From positions 4,774,001 through 4,838,000 of the forward strand of contig OX465598.1 in assembly GCA_950022295.1 (NCBI GenBank): a DNA stretch of 64,000 nucleotides, read 5' to 3'. A program made the translations under genes and the position numbers. Shown in pieces: positions 45,600 to 55,746 of this stretch; position 1 is the stretch's first letter, and each line of letters starts with the position of its first letter. The notes beneath the pieces are model-generated. The model did no database searches. It saw nothing but the letters and a program-made list of their open reading frames with translations, and was not told the DNA's origin. This DNA comes from Bromus sterilis. Taxonomy: Eukaryota > Streptophyta > Magnoliopsida > Poales > Poaceae.

Positions 45600-45887
45600 A
45601 CATAAACCCGCACGTCAAGAAAACTCAAGGGACCAACTCAAAAAAGAAAGGAAAAAAACTCATGGGAGTAATTTCCTGTTTTTACCTCATTTTTTTAATT
45701 TTCGATATAAACTAAATATTCCATTTAAACGAATTAATACCATTGAGGGAAAATTACGCAATATTTTACTTTTGGAAGCGATTCGGGGGCACCATGCGCC
45801 ATCCAAGTCCTTTGGCACACAATTTGTTTCGGGTAAAGCTCCCTGTTCGTTCCATGTTCTTTGTAGTATCAAAAGTTAAAACCGGTC

Positions 45888-46290
45888 GGAAGTACCCAAG
45901 TGAGACCGAGTTCACTTGAGCTCGGTATGAACAGTAACAGCGAAAAAAATAAAAAAAACTTTAAATATTCTGATTTTTTTGTGTGAAACTTTGACAAATA
46001 TTTCACATGCTTGTAAAATTTTATCACGAAATGACATTCGTGGAATACGCAGCAAAAAAAACAAAATCAGAACTTTAAAATGCTTTAAGAAAATAACATT
46101 TTAGAGCATCGATTTCGTTTTTTTACTGCGTGTTCCATGAATGTTATTTTTGTGATGAAATTTCACAAGCATGTGAAACATTTGTTAAAGTTTGACACAA
46201 AAAAAATCAAAAAAAATTAAAGTATATTTTTAAAATTGATTTTACTGTTCGCCGAGCTCATATGAGCTCGGTTTCATATGCTCTGCGTCC
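45888..46290. mobile_element. Palindromic Mutator-like MITE with 10-bp target duplication
   Basis: A perfect AAAACCGGTC direct repeat flanks the element (45878-45887 and 46291-46300). The 403-bp element folds into one long hairpin: both arms contain (T/A)GAGCTCGG, then TTGTGT(G/C)AAACTTT, TTTCACATGCTTGT, and ACGCAG(C/T)AAAAAA in inverted order. A 9-11 bp target duplication points to the Mutator superfamily. No coding capacity. Confidence 0.85.
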
Positions 46291-46300
46291 AAAACCGGTC

Positions 46301-47668
46301 CACTTTTCTTCTCATACGTGATTTCATGCAACCCACAATGCCCAAAAACAGATTACGTCAGCAATATGCCAAACTATTTTGAACTTTTAAAAATGTATTG
46401 CTTTTAAACCAAGCATCCAAATTAAAATCCGTTTTCATCGTTGTGTTCCTCGCAACGAGAACTTTCAAAGTAGATTCAACATAGGCATATTCCGATCATA
46501 ATTGTTGAAAAAGAAAATTTGAGTCATGGAAAATCAAGTTTAATAGTACAAATATGCTTTTTAACCCTTTTTTGAGGCTGATATACTTTTAAAACTTGGA
46601 TCCATGTTCTACCAAAATGATAAGTAAAATCATTTGTTATACATTATTCGTTGATACAAAAAGCAAATTTTTTACAAAAAATTTCTTGCATCCGTTAAAC
46701 TAGCTATTGTATAGTTTTTACACAAGCAGTGAAATACAAACATGTCGACAAGTGCTAGACAACGTAAGTTCATACACGAAATTTGATATCCCCTCCGTTC
46801 CATAATAACTGTCGCTAAAATAAATGTATCTAGATGTATTTTAGTGCTAGATACATCCATTTCTGCGACAATTATTATGAAGTATTATATTTCCCCAACA
46901 TTGTTCTTATGTTCCTCAACAATTATTTGCTTGCTGATTCCAGACAAGTGGGACCCACACTTATCACCAAGAACTATGTTGTACCAAAAAAAATATTGCT
47001 TACTTCTGACAAGGTTAATTTTGTAATCAATAATATATACAGAGAACCATGTTGCAATTATTTTCAGTAAGTGAGAACAGTGCGTGTAATGTTTAGCAGA
47101 ATCTAAATTCCTGATGGTTTACTATACAAATAAAGCATCCATATTCGGAAATGCACTTTGGATCCCGAGCTCCATGAAGGCCTCCAATTTCAAATTTGAA
47201 AATTCATCAAAATTCATATTTCTAAGCTTCAAAAAATTCTGAATAAAAATACAGATATACATGGAGGTATAATGTACAATTGTGTAAATTTCAGGACAAA
47301 ATACGTTAAAGTGGGGGCTGTGAAAAAAAAACAAATATGCAGCTTATTAACGCATCATACTATGCATCCTTTCAGGTCATTGATTTGTCTTTTTTATACA
47401 GCCCGCAATTCATGGTATTTTATCATGACTTTTTACACACAAGTACATTACATCCTTACATACTTGCATATTTGTTTTTAGATTTTTTTGCAATCAAGAA
47501 ATTTAAATTTTGAATTTTTTTAAAGCGGCCTCCAAGGAGCCCGAGCTCCAAAACGCCTCACTCGTCCATATTTTATTGCAATGGGATAGAAACAACATAT
47601 GAAGAATCATGCATGCGACAGCTTTGTCACACAAGCTCCCTACAAGTGCTTTGCTCTGTAAAATAATA
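46301..47668. other. Intergenic, AT-rich, no gene seen
   Basis: Contains a decayed Stowaway (next entry); otherwise no recognised feature. Confidence 0.4.
46789..46880. mobile_element. Decayed Stowaway MITE
   Basis: CCCCTCCGTTCCATAATAAC opens the element, and the arms AATGTATCTAGATGTATTTTA / TAGATACAT...pair internally. The right terminal repeat is eroded to ATTATTATGAAG. Confidence 0.7.
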
Positions 47669-47769
47669 CTTTCTCCGATCCATATTACTTGTCTTAAAAT
47701 GAATGTATCTAGATGCATTTTAGTGATAGATACATCAATTTTAGGACAAGTAATATGGATCGGAGAAAG
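47669..47769. mobile_element. Stowaway MITE
   Basis: Nearly perfect 101-bp hairpin from CTTTCTCCGATCCATATTAC to its inverted complement, flanked by TA (47667-47668 and 47770-47771). Confidence 0.93.
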
Positions 47770-47940
47770 TACTATTTTCTCTAATAACATTTTTTCCCAT
47801 ATTCTGCTGGAGGGATCTCCTTTCTATCTTCCTGATCTCATTTTCTTCTTTAACACAATAGAATTTTTTCAAGAAAACACATGCACGCAACTACATAATT
47901 TACGGATAGTATAGTATAGGCCATGCATTCAAATCGCAGC

Positions 47941-48348
47941 TTAGCTTCTCCTCATGCCGGTCCACCACCTGAAGATGTCACATTCATCTCTCCGAATCTC
48001 GTACACCGTCGGCTTGGTGTCCTGGTCGAGGCCCTCGTCCAAGCGCCGAAGGTACTGGTGCTCAAACATGGCGGGGTTACCGGAGAAGCACTTGCGCAGC
48101 GCCGCCGTGGCCTTGACGCACGCCTCCACCTCGTCGACGCTCCAACGATTGTAGCGATGGCGGCACACTTCCATGGCCTTGTTGAAGTCGTCGAAGCACC
48201 CGCCGTTGGTCACGTGATGCATGACGAGCCTCTCGTCGCACTTGGCGCCGCATTTTGCTGCCTCCGCGACGCTCTTTGCTGCCTCCTTGCTGCTCTTTGA
48301 TGCCTCGCTTGCTGCCTTCATTGCTGCGACTGTGCCAATGAACCCCAT
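47941..48348 (-). CDS. GCK-like/twin-Cys protein G4
   Basis: 135 aa, no intron. It starts MGFIGTVAAM, which fits the myristoylation pattern (Gly2, Thr6), followed by an Ala/Ser/Lys-rich helix containing CGAKC (Cys33 and Cys37). The core is HHVTNGGC with Cys51 and Cys62 (CX10C) and CVKATAALRKC with Cys77 and Cys87 (CX9C). FSGNPAMFEHQYLRRLDEGL follows, then DTKPTVYEIRRDECDIFRWW and TGMRRS. The CxxxC before the core makes this the member closest to a classical GCK layout, which has a Cys pair ahead of the GGC block. The promoter has a TTTAAATAT box (48419-48427) and the CTTGTAGCACAAG palindrome. Function is unknown; a membrane-anchored redox or metal-linked helical hairpin is one possibility. 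Confidence 0.75.
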   Translation of the reverse strand: MGFIGTVAAMKAASEASKSSKEAAKSVAEAAKCGAKCDERLVMHHVTNGGCFDDFNKAMEVCRHRYNRWSVDEVEACVKATAALRKCFSGNPAMFEHQYLRRLDEGLDQDTKPTVYEIRRDECDIFRWWTGMRRS

Positions 48349-48451
48349 GGCCGACGTTAGCTAGCTTAGCTATGGTTAACACTTACTCCAACGAAATCCA
48401 TAGATGGGTCGATCTTCCTTTAAATATGATGGCTCTCTCTATGCATGGCGA

Positions 48452-48464
48452 CTTGTGCTACAAG
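48452..48464 (-). promoter_or_regulatory. CTTGTAGCACAAG palindrome upstream of G4
   Basis: Perfect copy on the gene strand, 104-116 bp before the ATG and about 25 bp upstream of the TATA-like TTTAAATAT. Same placement as in G6, G7, G8 and G9. Confidence 0.6.
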
Positions 48465-48490
48465 ATGGTCTAGCTTTACTTTTCGCGGTT

Positions 48491-48589
48491 AGTTACAAGA
48501 TAGGTGAGCCAACTACTCCGAGCATGCGCTACAAGCCTAGATGGCCTTGCCTGCCGTGATGCACAAGTTTTTGGCTCAAGATCGTTGGA
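48491..48589. repeat. 99-bp direct repeat, left copy
   Basis: Matches 49704-49802 at about 90% or better (AGTTACAAGATAGGT(G/C)AGCC, AACTACTCCGAGCATGCGCT, AAGTTTTTGGCTCAAGATC). The segment belongs to the G4 upstream region and has relatives near 54070-54130 and 58320-58385. The two copies enclose the stem-loop minisatellite. Confidence 0.88.
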
Positions 48590-48935
48590 TGAAGGACATC
48601 AAATGCACCATTGGGCATTTGCAGGTCAATCCGAATGATTTGTATTCGTACACACCGAGTGTCCGAGAGGTGGGATATATATAGGGGTCGTGTGCCTCTT
48701 TAGCCCCGGTTGCTAGCACAAACTGGTACTAGCGCAAGACCTTAACTGTGTACAGGCCGGTTCCCAGATCCAACGACTCACAAGCCGGATCCAACGACTC
48801 ACAAGCGCTTAAAAGAAACACGCGATCCGTGTACTTCTTCCTGATTGATGGGATTCAGACCCGGGTGAGGTTAAAAGCACGCGCAAAGCCAACCTCCACT
48901 ATTTCTCTGGGGAAACTATACTTTGACTTATTATT

Positions 48936-49692
48936 CTCAGTTGCAAGTCCACTATTGAGTCACAACTAGGTCCGGTTTTATTCTCAGTTGCAAGTCCACC
49001 AACGAGTTGTAACTGGATCCGAATTTTTTTCTCATTTGCATGTCCCCCAACGAGTCACAACTGGGTTCGATTTTTTCTCAGTTGCATGTCCACCAACGAG
49101 CCGCAACTGAGTCTGACTTTTTTTTCTCAGTTGCAAGTCCACCAACGAGTCGTAACTGGTTTCGATTTTTTTCAGTTGCAAGCCCACAACGAGTCGCAAC
49201 TGGTTCCGACTTTTTTTCCCAGTTGCAAGCCCATCATCGATTTGCAACTTGGTTAAAAAATATTCTCAGTTGCAAGTCCACCAACGAGTCGTAACTGGGT
49301 CTGACATTTTTTTCTCAGTGGCAAGTCCACCAACGAGTCGCAACTGGGTCAGATATTTTTTCTGAGTTGCAAGTTCATCAACGAGCCGCAACTGGGTCTA
49401 ATTTTTTTTCTCAGTTGCAAATCCACCAACGACTCGCAACTGGTTTCGATTTTTTTTCTCAGTTGCAAGCCCACCAATGAGTCGCAACTGGTTCAGACTT
49501 TTTTCTCAGTTGCAAGTCCATCATCGAGTCGCAATTTGGTTCGATTTTTTTTGGTTGCAAGTCCACCAACGAGTCGCAACTGGGTCTGACTTTTTTTCTC
49601 AGTTGCAATTTCACCAACGAGTCGCAACTGAATCCAATTTTTTTTCTAGGTTGCAAGTCCACCAAAGAGTTGCAACTATGTTCAACTTTTTT
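48936..49692. repeat. Stem-loop minisatellite, about 16 units of ~47 bp
   Basis: The unit is (T)CTCAGTTGCAAGTCCACCAA then CGAGTCGCAACTG then GGTCTGACTTTTTTT (with variation). Within most units CAGTTGC pairs with GCAACTG around an 17-nt loop, so the array encodes a row of small hairpins separated by T-runs. About 16 units are countable from 48936. Divergence between units is 5-20%. Confidence 0.93.
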
Positions 49693-49703
49693 ACATTTAT
49701 TGT

Positions 49704-49802
49704 AGTTACAAGATAGGTCAGCCAACTACTCCGAGCATGCGCTACAAGCCTAGATGCCCGGGCCTGCCGTGAAGCGCAAGTTTTTGGCTCAAGATCTTTG
49801 GA
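49704..49802. repeat. 99-bp direct repeat, right copy
   Basis: Partner of 48491-48589. Beyond it the G4 upstream homology to G6 and G8 continues (CATCATTCTTGCATGCGACT). Confidence 0.88.
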
Positions 49803-49846
49803 CGACGACGCACATCATTCTTGCATGCGACTAAAAATCGGTGGTA

Positions 49847-49927
49847 CTCCCTCTGTCCCACAATATAAGACGTTTTTGCAAGCTAAGCTACCTTGCAAAA
49901 ACGTCTTATATTATGGGACAGAGGTAG
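49847..49927. mobile_element. Stowaway MITE upstream of G4
   Basis: CTCCCTCTGTCCCACAATAT and inverted end, TA on both sides, long internal stem (GACGTTTTTGCAAG / CTTGCAAAAACGTC). It occupies the same place relative to flanking gene-upstream sequence (..AAAAT(C/T)GGT.../...ACAAGA(C/T)ATCTCGAGTGGATC) as the decayed Stowaway at 54175-54268. Confidence 0.93.
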
Positions 49928-50440
49928 TACAAGACATCTCGAGTGGATCGGATGCAAGACATGGGATGATTAACAATGAAATATTTATTTGTGATATTGT
50001 ATCTTATTAAATGTAATAATAGTATATATCTTGCATAGCAATAAAAATATATATCATTTAAAAATATAAAATCTGAAGTTTATGATGATATATGTTTTAT
50101 ATAATGTATACATTTTGTTTTATGTTGATCAAATTGATGACCTAAGAGTACGCACATGCCTTATATACTATGAAGGAGAAAGTACTGGCCAAGGAACACG
50201 AAGGAAGTGAAATAACTGAAGTAAATACAACTATATTGTGCCCATGCCGAGAAGCTCAACAAACTAAAAGAGAAAGAAAATTCAACACCGACATAATTGT
50301 GCCTATTAACCATAATTATATCCTTTTGCAACAAAGAAAATCTTAATTACATCCAGTAGACTAAACTTCATACCACTAGCTAATACTACAATCGATCTAA
50401 CTCATCTATCTATACGAGTATATATAGGCCATGCATGCAT
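49928..50440. other. Intergenic, no gene seen
   Basis: AT-rich spacer between the G4 upstream region and the 3' end of G5. Confidence 0.4.
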
Positions 50441-50460
50441 GCAAAACACAGGTTAATTAA

Positions 50461-50862
50461 TTAGCTTCTCCTCATGCCCGTCCACCACCTGAACATGACA
50501 TCTTGATCACTCCAAATCTCGCGCGGCGACGGCTTGGTGTCCTGGTCGAGGCCTTCGTCGATGCGCCGGATGTACTGGTGCTCGAACATGGCGGGGTTGC
50601 CGGCGAAGCACTTGCGCAGCGCCGCCGTGGCCTTGACGCACTCGTCGACGTCGACGACGCGCTCGGCGGTGTCTAGCACCTTGCCCAATAGCGGCGCTTC
50701 GGGGCTGTAATGGCCGCGGCACACTACCATGGCCTTGTTGAAGTCGTTCAAGCACCCGCCGTTGGCCACGTGATGCGTCACCACGCCCTGGTTGCTCTTG
50801 GCGGCCGTCTTTGATATTTGGTTCGCTGTATATAGTAGTGCAATTGTGCTAATGTATCCCAT
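50461..50862 (-). CDS. GCK-like/twin-Cys protein G5
   Basis: 133 aa from the ATG at 50862; a GTG codon just upstream is not used. It starts MGYISTIALL, Gly2 and Thr6 fitting the myristoylation pattern, followed by a short hydrophobic helix (ISTIALLYTA). THHVANGGC leads to Cys37 and Cys48 (CX10C), then a longer spacer (PEAPLLGKVLDTAERV), then Cys75 and Cys85 (CX9C, CVKATAALRKC). FAGNPAMFEHQYIRRIDEGL and FRWWTGMRRS complete it. It has just the four core cysteines, with no extra N-terminal Cys. A TTTAAATAG box lies near 50945. A second TATA-like run with a one-mismatch palindrome sits further out at about 51140-51186. Function is unknown. Confidence 0.74.
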   Translation of the reverse strand: MGYISTIALLYTANQISKTAAKSNQGVVTHHVANGGCLNDFNKAMVVCRGHYSPEAPLLGKVLDTAERVVDVDECVKATAALRKCFAGNPAMFEHQYIRRIDEGLDQDTKPSPREIWSDQDVMFRWWTGMRRS

Positions 50863-51173
50863 CACGGCGTCACCTTAGCTAGCTCTAGCTAGGGTTAACT
50901 AACAACAAGCAAGTCGATGGATCTATCGATATGTATCTCGATCTGCTTTAAATAGCTAGCTAGCTGCCCACGATCGGCTAGAGTTTGTTCCGATCACCTT
51001 AATTACGTATGTATCACGCTCGGTTTCCATTATATTGCACAGTCAGATTCAGAAACGTGTATATCCATGCACGGTAAGTACGTTTCAACCCTACGTGTTC
51101 AATACTAGTAGTATAGTACTTTTCTTTTTTTTTCCGTGATCTATATATATATGGCTCTTCATTGATCTCATGA

Positions 51174-51186
51174 CTTGAGCTACAAG
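51174..51186 (-). promoter_or_regulatory. Diverged palindrome upstream of G5
   Basis: CTTGTAGCTCAAG on the gene strand, with one mismatch to the family element, beside a TATA-like run at about 51141-51152 and the shared GGCTCTTCAT text. It lies over 300 bp from the ATG, so an insertion between it and G5, or a second promoter, is likely. Confidence 0.4.
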
Positions 51187-51189
51187 ACG

Positions 51190-52340
51190 GGCTATCTTTT
51201 TTTCACGAAAAGAATATGGAGATTGATGACAAGAAGTCATAATGTCTCGATCCCTTCCAGACCACGCTATATTCGGGACAAAAATCTTATAAAACCCGGG
51301 TCGCACACTTCAAGTCGTAGGACCTTGTTCAGAGGCTTCCACCTGGAAAAACGGATCTCAATGCACCTCCACCTCTCTTCCACCTCCAGATAACTTCTTC
51401 TCAGCCATTCTTTTACATAGCTTTCCATGCCGCTGCTCCTCCGTCTCCGCATGTGCACGCGATGCCTACCGCTGGCGCTTCATCCTCGCCGGTGCAGCTA
51501 CACTCCTTGACTCCCGCGTGATTTACCTTATTTTCAAACCGTTTTGGTTGCTCGGCTTCGCTGGTTCTGGCCATATTGGTCTACGCCGTCTCGACCTCGC
51601 CGGCGGCCATGCTTCTCAACACCGGTGAATCTCTGCTGCTTGCCGCGGGTGTCTTCACTCGTCAGCCCATCTCACACGCACGGGAGGAGTCCAAAAAAAA
51701 CATCTAGTCCTGCAAGACCACAATGGCGTTGGCTGGCTAGCCATCGCCGTCCGTCTGGCGTGCTATCGGCTTCTGGTCGTGGAACCGGCGTTTGGCCTCG
51801 TTCGGAAGGAACTCGCTTTGGATTTGGAATCGAGATTAGGCAAAGGGTTGGGGATAAGATGAGAAGAAGTCACTGGGATGCTTTAAGATCCGTAGTGCCA
51901 TGTGTCAGCCGATAGAATTGGTCTACAGATTGCAAACGTGAGACCAGGGTCATATAAGATTTTCTTCCATATTCGTACTCCATGTGAAAACCGTTTGAGA
52001 TGCGCGATGGCCGGGCGGGGAGGCGGGCCAACGGGTTGTGTGGGCGGTCGGCGGGTGCGGCATGGCCAGCGGGTGGGGTGAGCACAGCCCGGCGTGGCCA
52101 GGGGCGGTCTCCGGCGGCCCTTCCGTGAGCTTTCTCTAGTGAAGATGACCAAGGACCCGATTACGATCTATCTTTAATCCACATGGGTCTTATTATAAAT
52201 TATATCATATATGTGCTATTCAAACAAAAATCGTATTGTAAAAACGCCAAAAGAATATTTTATGGGGAGTGCTATATCCGATTTGCAGTACGCGGATATA
52301 GCAGCTTTGCTAGAGTTGCTGTTAAGCCCCATAACTCTCA
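51190..52340. other. Intergenic, no gene seen
   Basis: An open frame at 51544-51915 has no recognisable content and looks like retroelement leader sequence. No gene is called. Confidence 0.4.
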
Positions 52341-52347
52341 CCCATGC

Positions 52348-52842
52348 TTAGTAAATGAATAGTGTGGTATCCTCCGACCAAGCATCATAGCTCGACATTA
52401 GCACTAGACAGTTTATGAAAATCCAAGGTCCATCACCCATGACTCTTTCACAATCATCCAAACATTGCATCAGCACCACCAAGAAGAGGTTGTCATTCAC
52501 TTCACTAAAGACCACATCTTGCACAAGATTCCATGATGCCCTCGTCGCAACGAAGAATGCATTGTAACTAAAGGCCATAAATTCAGTATCCTTGTCAAGT
52601 TCATCAATGTCTTCTACAAAAACGACGTCTTCCTTCTCGTGCTTCCTGAGAATGAGAAATCTCAGCCTACCGCCTAGATCGCTGGTTTGGGAGGATATGC
52701 CACCATCATAAGGTGCCCTTGTTCTGCTTCCCTGCAAGCGACCATCCGCCTTGCTTCGATTGCCATCCTTTGAAAACGCAGTCTTTGTTGAATCGCCCAA
52801 GGTTGGCAAGGCAGAGCTCGCGATGATCTTAGAACGGTTCAA
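52348..52842 (-). pseudogene. LINE ORF1 fragment (DUF4283-like)
   Basis: The 164-aa minus-strand frame contains WNLVQDVVFSEVNDNLFLVV, then FLVVLMQCLDDCERVMGDGP and PWIFINCLVLMSSYDAWSED. This is the DUF4283 pattern (DWERVM..GPW.F....L....YD) found at the start of ORF1 of plant LINE-like elements. The N-terminal half is charged and disordered. The frame stops before the usual zinc knuckle, so it is truncated. A short related fragment is present at about 57665-57745, at the junction between the two duplicated units of the gene cluster. Confidence 0.75.
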
Positions 52843-53522
52843 CTAGCACGTTCTTGCCTCTCCCTGTAAGCTATGTATCCCATCAAGATGTTCTTGTAGA
52901 TGGATTCAAGGAATGTTCGAATCCGACAAGGATAGGTTGTCATTGCCAAGTCGCCTCGGGAGCGTCTAGTCTAGAAAACCCTAGCGGGTACAGGACGTGT
53001 TGTGCTGTTTAGCTAGTCAAATCGATTAGAAGCATTTTTTTATAGTTGGAAAAAATATATTTTAAAGCTGCAATTTCGTTTTTGATAAAAGAAGCATACA
53101 GCTTAGCTAGGCATGCATCGACATTACCTATTGGTAGGCATGCATATATGATTATCGCCACCGTATGATCATGCTCTTGTTCATATGATCGTTAATCAGC
53201 AAAACCTGCAAAAAACAATCTAGATGAACCCTGAGATCCTATTCTTTTTTGGGCGACAGATTTGGTACCAGACAAAGGAAGGAGAACAATGAACTAAATT
53301 ATACTATACGTACCGTGCTGCACAAACCGAAAGACGAAATTTAACACAGAAATAACCTTCTAATATAATTGTGCTTATTATACCTAGTACAGTAACTTGG
53401 TCGCTAATATAATCGATCTAACCTGCTATTATAGTGGATCTAACAAACCCATTATCAATACGAGTACATGTAGGTCATGCTCATGCATGCATGCAGCATA
53501 GCATATATATAGCTTTAATTAA

Positions 53523-53927
53523 TTAGTTTCTCCTCATGCCGGTCCACCACCTGAAGATTTCAGCGTCATCGCTCGTGATATCGTACTCGGACGGCATCGT
53601 GTCCTGGTCGAGGCCCTCGTCGATGCGCCGGACGTACTGGTGCTGGAACTTGGCAGGGTTGCCGGCGAAGCACTTGCGCAGCGCCGCCGTGGCCTGGAAG
53701 CACGCCTCCTCGTCGTCGAGGGTGCGCTTGGCGACACCCTCCCGATTGTAACGTTCTCGCCCGTCAGGACGGAACCGGCTACGGCACTTTTCCATGGCCT
53801 TGGTGAAGTCGTCGTAGCAGCCGCCATTGGTCACGCGATGCATCACCCGCCTCTCGTCGCACCTTGCGCCGCCACGTACTGCCGCGCTTGATGCACCGTT
53901 TGCTGCCATTGTGCCAAAGGACCCCAT
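53523..53927 (-). CDS. GCK-like/twin-Cys protein G6
   Basis: 134 aa, no intron, beginning MGSFGTMAANGASSA (Gly2, Thr6). ARCDERRVMHRVTNGGC carries Cys23 and Cys37. Cys37 and Cys48 form CX10C (CYDDFTKAMEKC). A 27-residue spacer rich in Arg, Asp and Glu follows, then Cys76 and Cys86 form CX9C (CFQATAALRKC, with CFQ in place of CVK). FAGNPAKFQHQYVRRIDEGL, DTMPSEYDITSDDAEIFRWW and TGMRRN complete it. MHR replaces the usual MHH. The promoter has a long TATA run (about 54008-54020) 80-93 bp before the ATG and a perfect palindrome behind it. G6 is the intact parent-like copy of pseudogene G8. Function is unknown. Confidence 0.74.
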   Translation of the reverse strand: MGSFGTMAANGASSAAVRGGARCDERRVMHRVTNGGCYDDFTKAMEKCRSRFRPDGRERYNREGVAKRTLDDEEACFQATAALRKCFAGNPAKFQHQYVRRIDEGLDQDTMPSEYDITSDDAEIFRWWTGMRRN

Positions 53928-54007
53928 GGCCGGCGTTAGCCAAGCTAGCTAGCTGCTATGGTTAGGTTAACAATGAAGAAATCCATCGATTGGTCAATCG
54001 GGCTCTC

Positions 54008-54048
54008 TTTATATATATATGGCTCTTCATCCTGACTTGTGCTACAAG
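54008..54048 (-). promoter_or_regulatory. TATA box and palindrome upstream of G6
   Basis: Gene-strand ATATATATATAAAG (54008-54020) with CTTGTAGCACAAG at 54036-54048, 109-121 bp before the ATG. The spacing and the intervening AGGATGAAGAGCCAT text are identical in G8. Confidence 0.65.
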
Positions 54049-54174
54049 ATGGACTAGATTGGCCAGCCGTGTGGTGTACCCTACAAGCCTAAAAGCCCTG
54101 GCCTGCCGTGAGGAACAAGGTGAAGATCTTTTGATGGCCGGCATCATTCTTGTTGCATGCGACTCAAAATTGGT

Positions 54175-54268
54175 TTGGTCTTCCTTCGTCCTAAAATATA
54201 GTACTGTATCGTTTTTGATACTATGATAGTGTCAAAAATGATCTTATATTTTGAGGCAGAGTTAGTAT
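54175..54268. mobile_element. Decayed Stowaway MITE upstream of G6
   Basis: TCTTCCTTCGTCCTAAAATA and an inverted TATTTTGAGGCAGAG end, with an internal imperfect stem. It sits at the homologous position of the Stowaway at 49847-49927. The corresponding place in unit B (about 58428-58432) has no MITE. Confidence 0.75.
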
Positions 54269-54419
54269 CGTACAAGATATCTCGAGTGGATCCGATGCAA
54301 GACATTGCATAATTATCAAGGAAATTATCTCTAATATGCAGCTTCTTAATGGTAAACAATTCCTTCCGGTGGGCGCAAGCTACGATTCACCTAAGAAATA
54401 AAAACTATGATTCACCTAA

Positions 54420-55740
54420 GAAAAAAGCTGCAACCGACCCGTTCCATCATTTTTTTTAGCCGGAATCGTTGGGTGCAGATGCCGTAAACTAGCTGCAGTC
54501 CATACCAGAACCCGGTGACCACAAATGTTGTATCCAATCATGTTTTTTGCTGAAACCGATGAAAAATGTTGCTACAATAATATGCTCATTCATAATACTC
54601 GTCGCTCAAACGGATGTATGTAGATTTATTTTAGTGCAATGCACATTCATTTTAGAGTGTGTGGCCGATCATGATGGTGCTACGTTTTTTGTTGCAACGG
54701 ACAACGGGAAAATCTACCATTGATCCTTGTACTTTGCTACAATCAAAATTAATGAAGTATGATTAGCAATCACCGGCTGCAAATTTTGTTGCAATCGGTA
54801 GAAAAAAAATGCTACCATCGGTGATAAAAAAATGCTACCACTAATTGATGACAATATATGGTACGCAACAATTTTTATCCTGATTTTGCGTTGTAATTAA
54901 TGGTGCAAAATTTGAAAAAGAAATATACACAATAAATTTTGTTTCATCTGTGTATCACAAAAGCTACAACCGACATCTCAAAAAGCTACATCGTCCGCAA
55001 CGGGTGTCGGTTCCACAACAGGTGGTACTTCCTCCATACCGGTGCATAGGGCACCTTACGAAAACCAGATTTTTCCAAAACGCTTAGGCGTAATTCATTA
55101 ATTTATCTTCTCGGTTCCTTCCCAATAACTGTAATTAAGGAAGGGATTAAACCCTTTGCATGCGGGGGAAGGATGAGAACCTGTGCATGCGCGTGAGAGA
55201 AGGCAACGCAATTAAAGAAACGGCATAATTCGTTTGCATGCAGGAGCATAAACCAGCTATCCTATTAATTAGGGATCTAACGTACGCTGCCATTGGAGGG
55301 ATTCCACATTCGACTTTTAGTCTCCTCCACTCAGATTTCACCTAGGTCGCCATGCAAGACATTAGGTGCCTTATGCACTGGGCTGGAGAGAGTAATAATC
55401 TTGCGGAATGCTCAAGAATTTATTTGTATGATAAAGAAGAAACAAGTTTGAGAATTAAATAAAAAAACTACACCGTTTAATGGACCTAACGTAAGAGTAT
55501 TGGTCACCCATGCGTATAAGATCAATCGCCATGCATATGGATAGTACTATTCTGTTTTGGGCGGGAGATTTTTGTATCAGTCAAGGAACTAAAGGAAAAC
55601 ACGAAAGAAGTGAGAACAATGAACTCCACACAACCGAAAAGCTACACAACTAAAAGAAAAAGGAATATTCAACAACGAAATAACTTGTGCACCTATTATA
55701 TCCATTACACTAACTTGGTCCCTAAAATAATCATTCTAAT
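54420..55740. other. Intergenic, no gene seen
   Basis: Degenerate sequence with recurrent GCTAC(A/C)A and GTTGCAA words and a partial Stowaway around 54590-54660, shared with 58570-58940 in unit B. From about 54990 to 55740 there is no counterpart in unit B. Confidence 0.45.
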
Positions 55741-55746
55741 AACCTG

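Noticed and set aside
48936..49692. Regular repeat-spacer pattern reminiscent of a CRISPR array
   Set aside because: The genome is a plant; units are contiguous degenerate minisatellite repeats with no unique spacers and no cas genes.
51544..51915. 123-aa frame as a possible gene
   Set aside because: No domain, no splice or promoter support, and text resembles retroelement leader sequence.
52900..52935. GTTCGAATCC-like box B of a tRNA gene
   Set aside because: No cloverleaf and no box A at the right distance.
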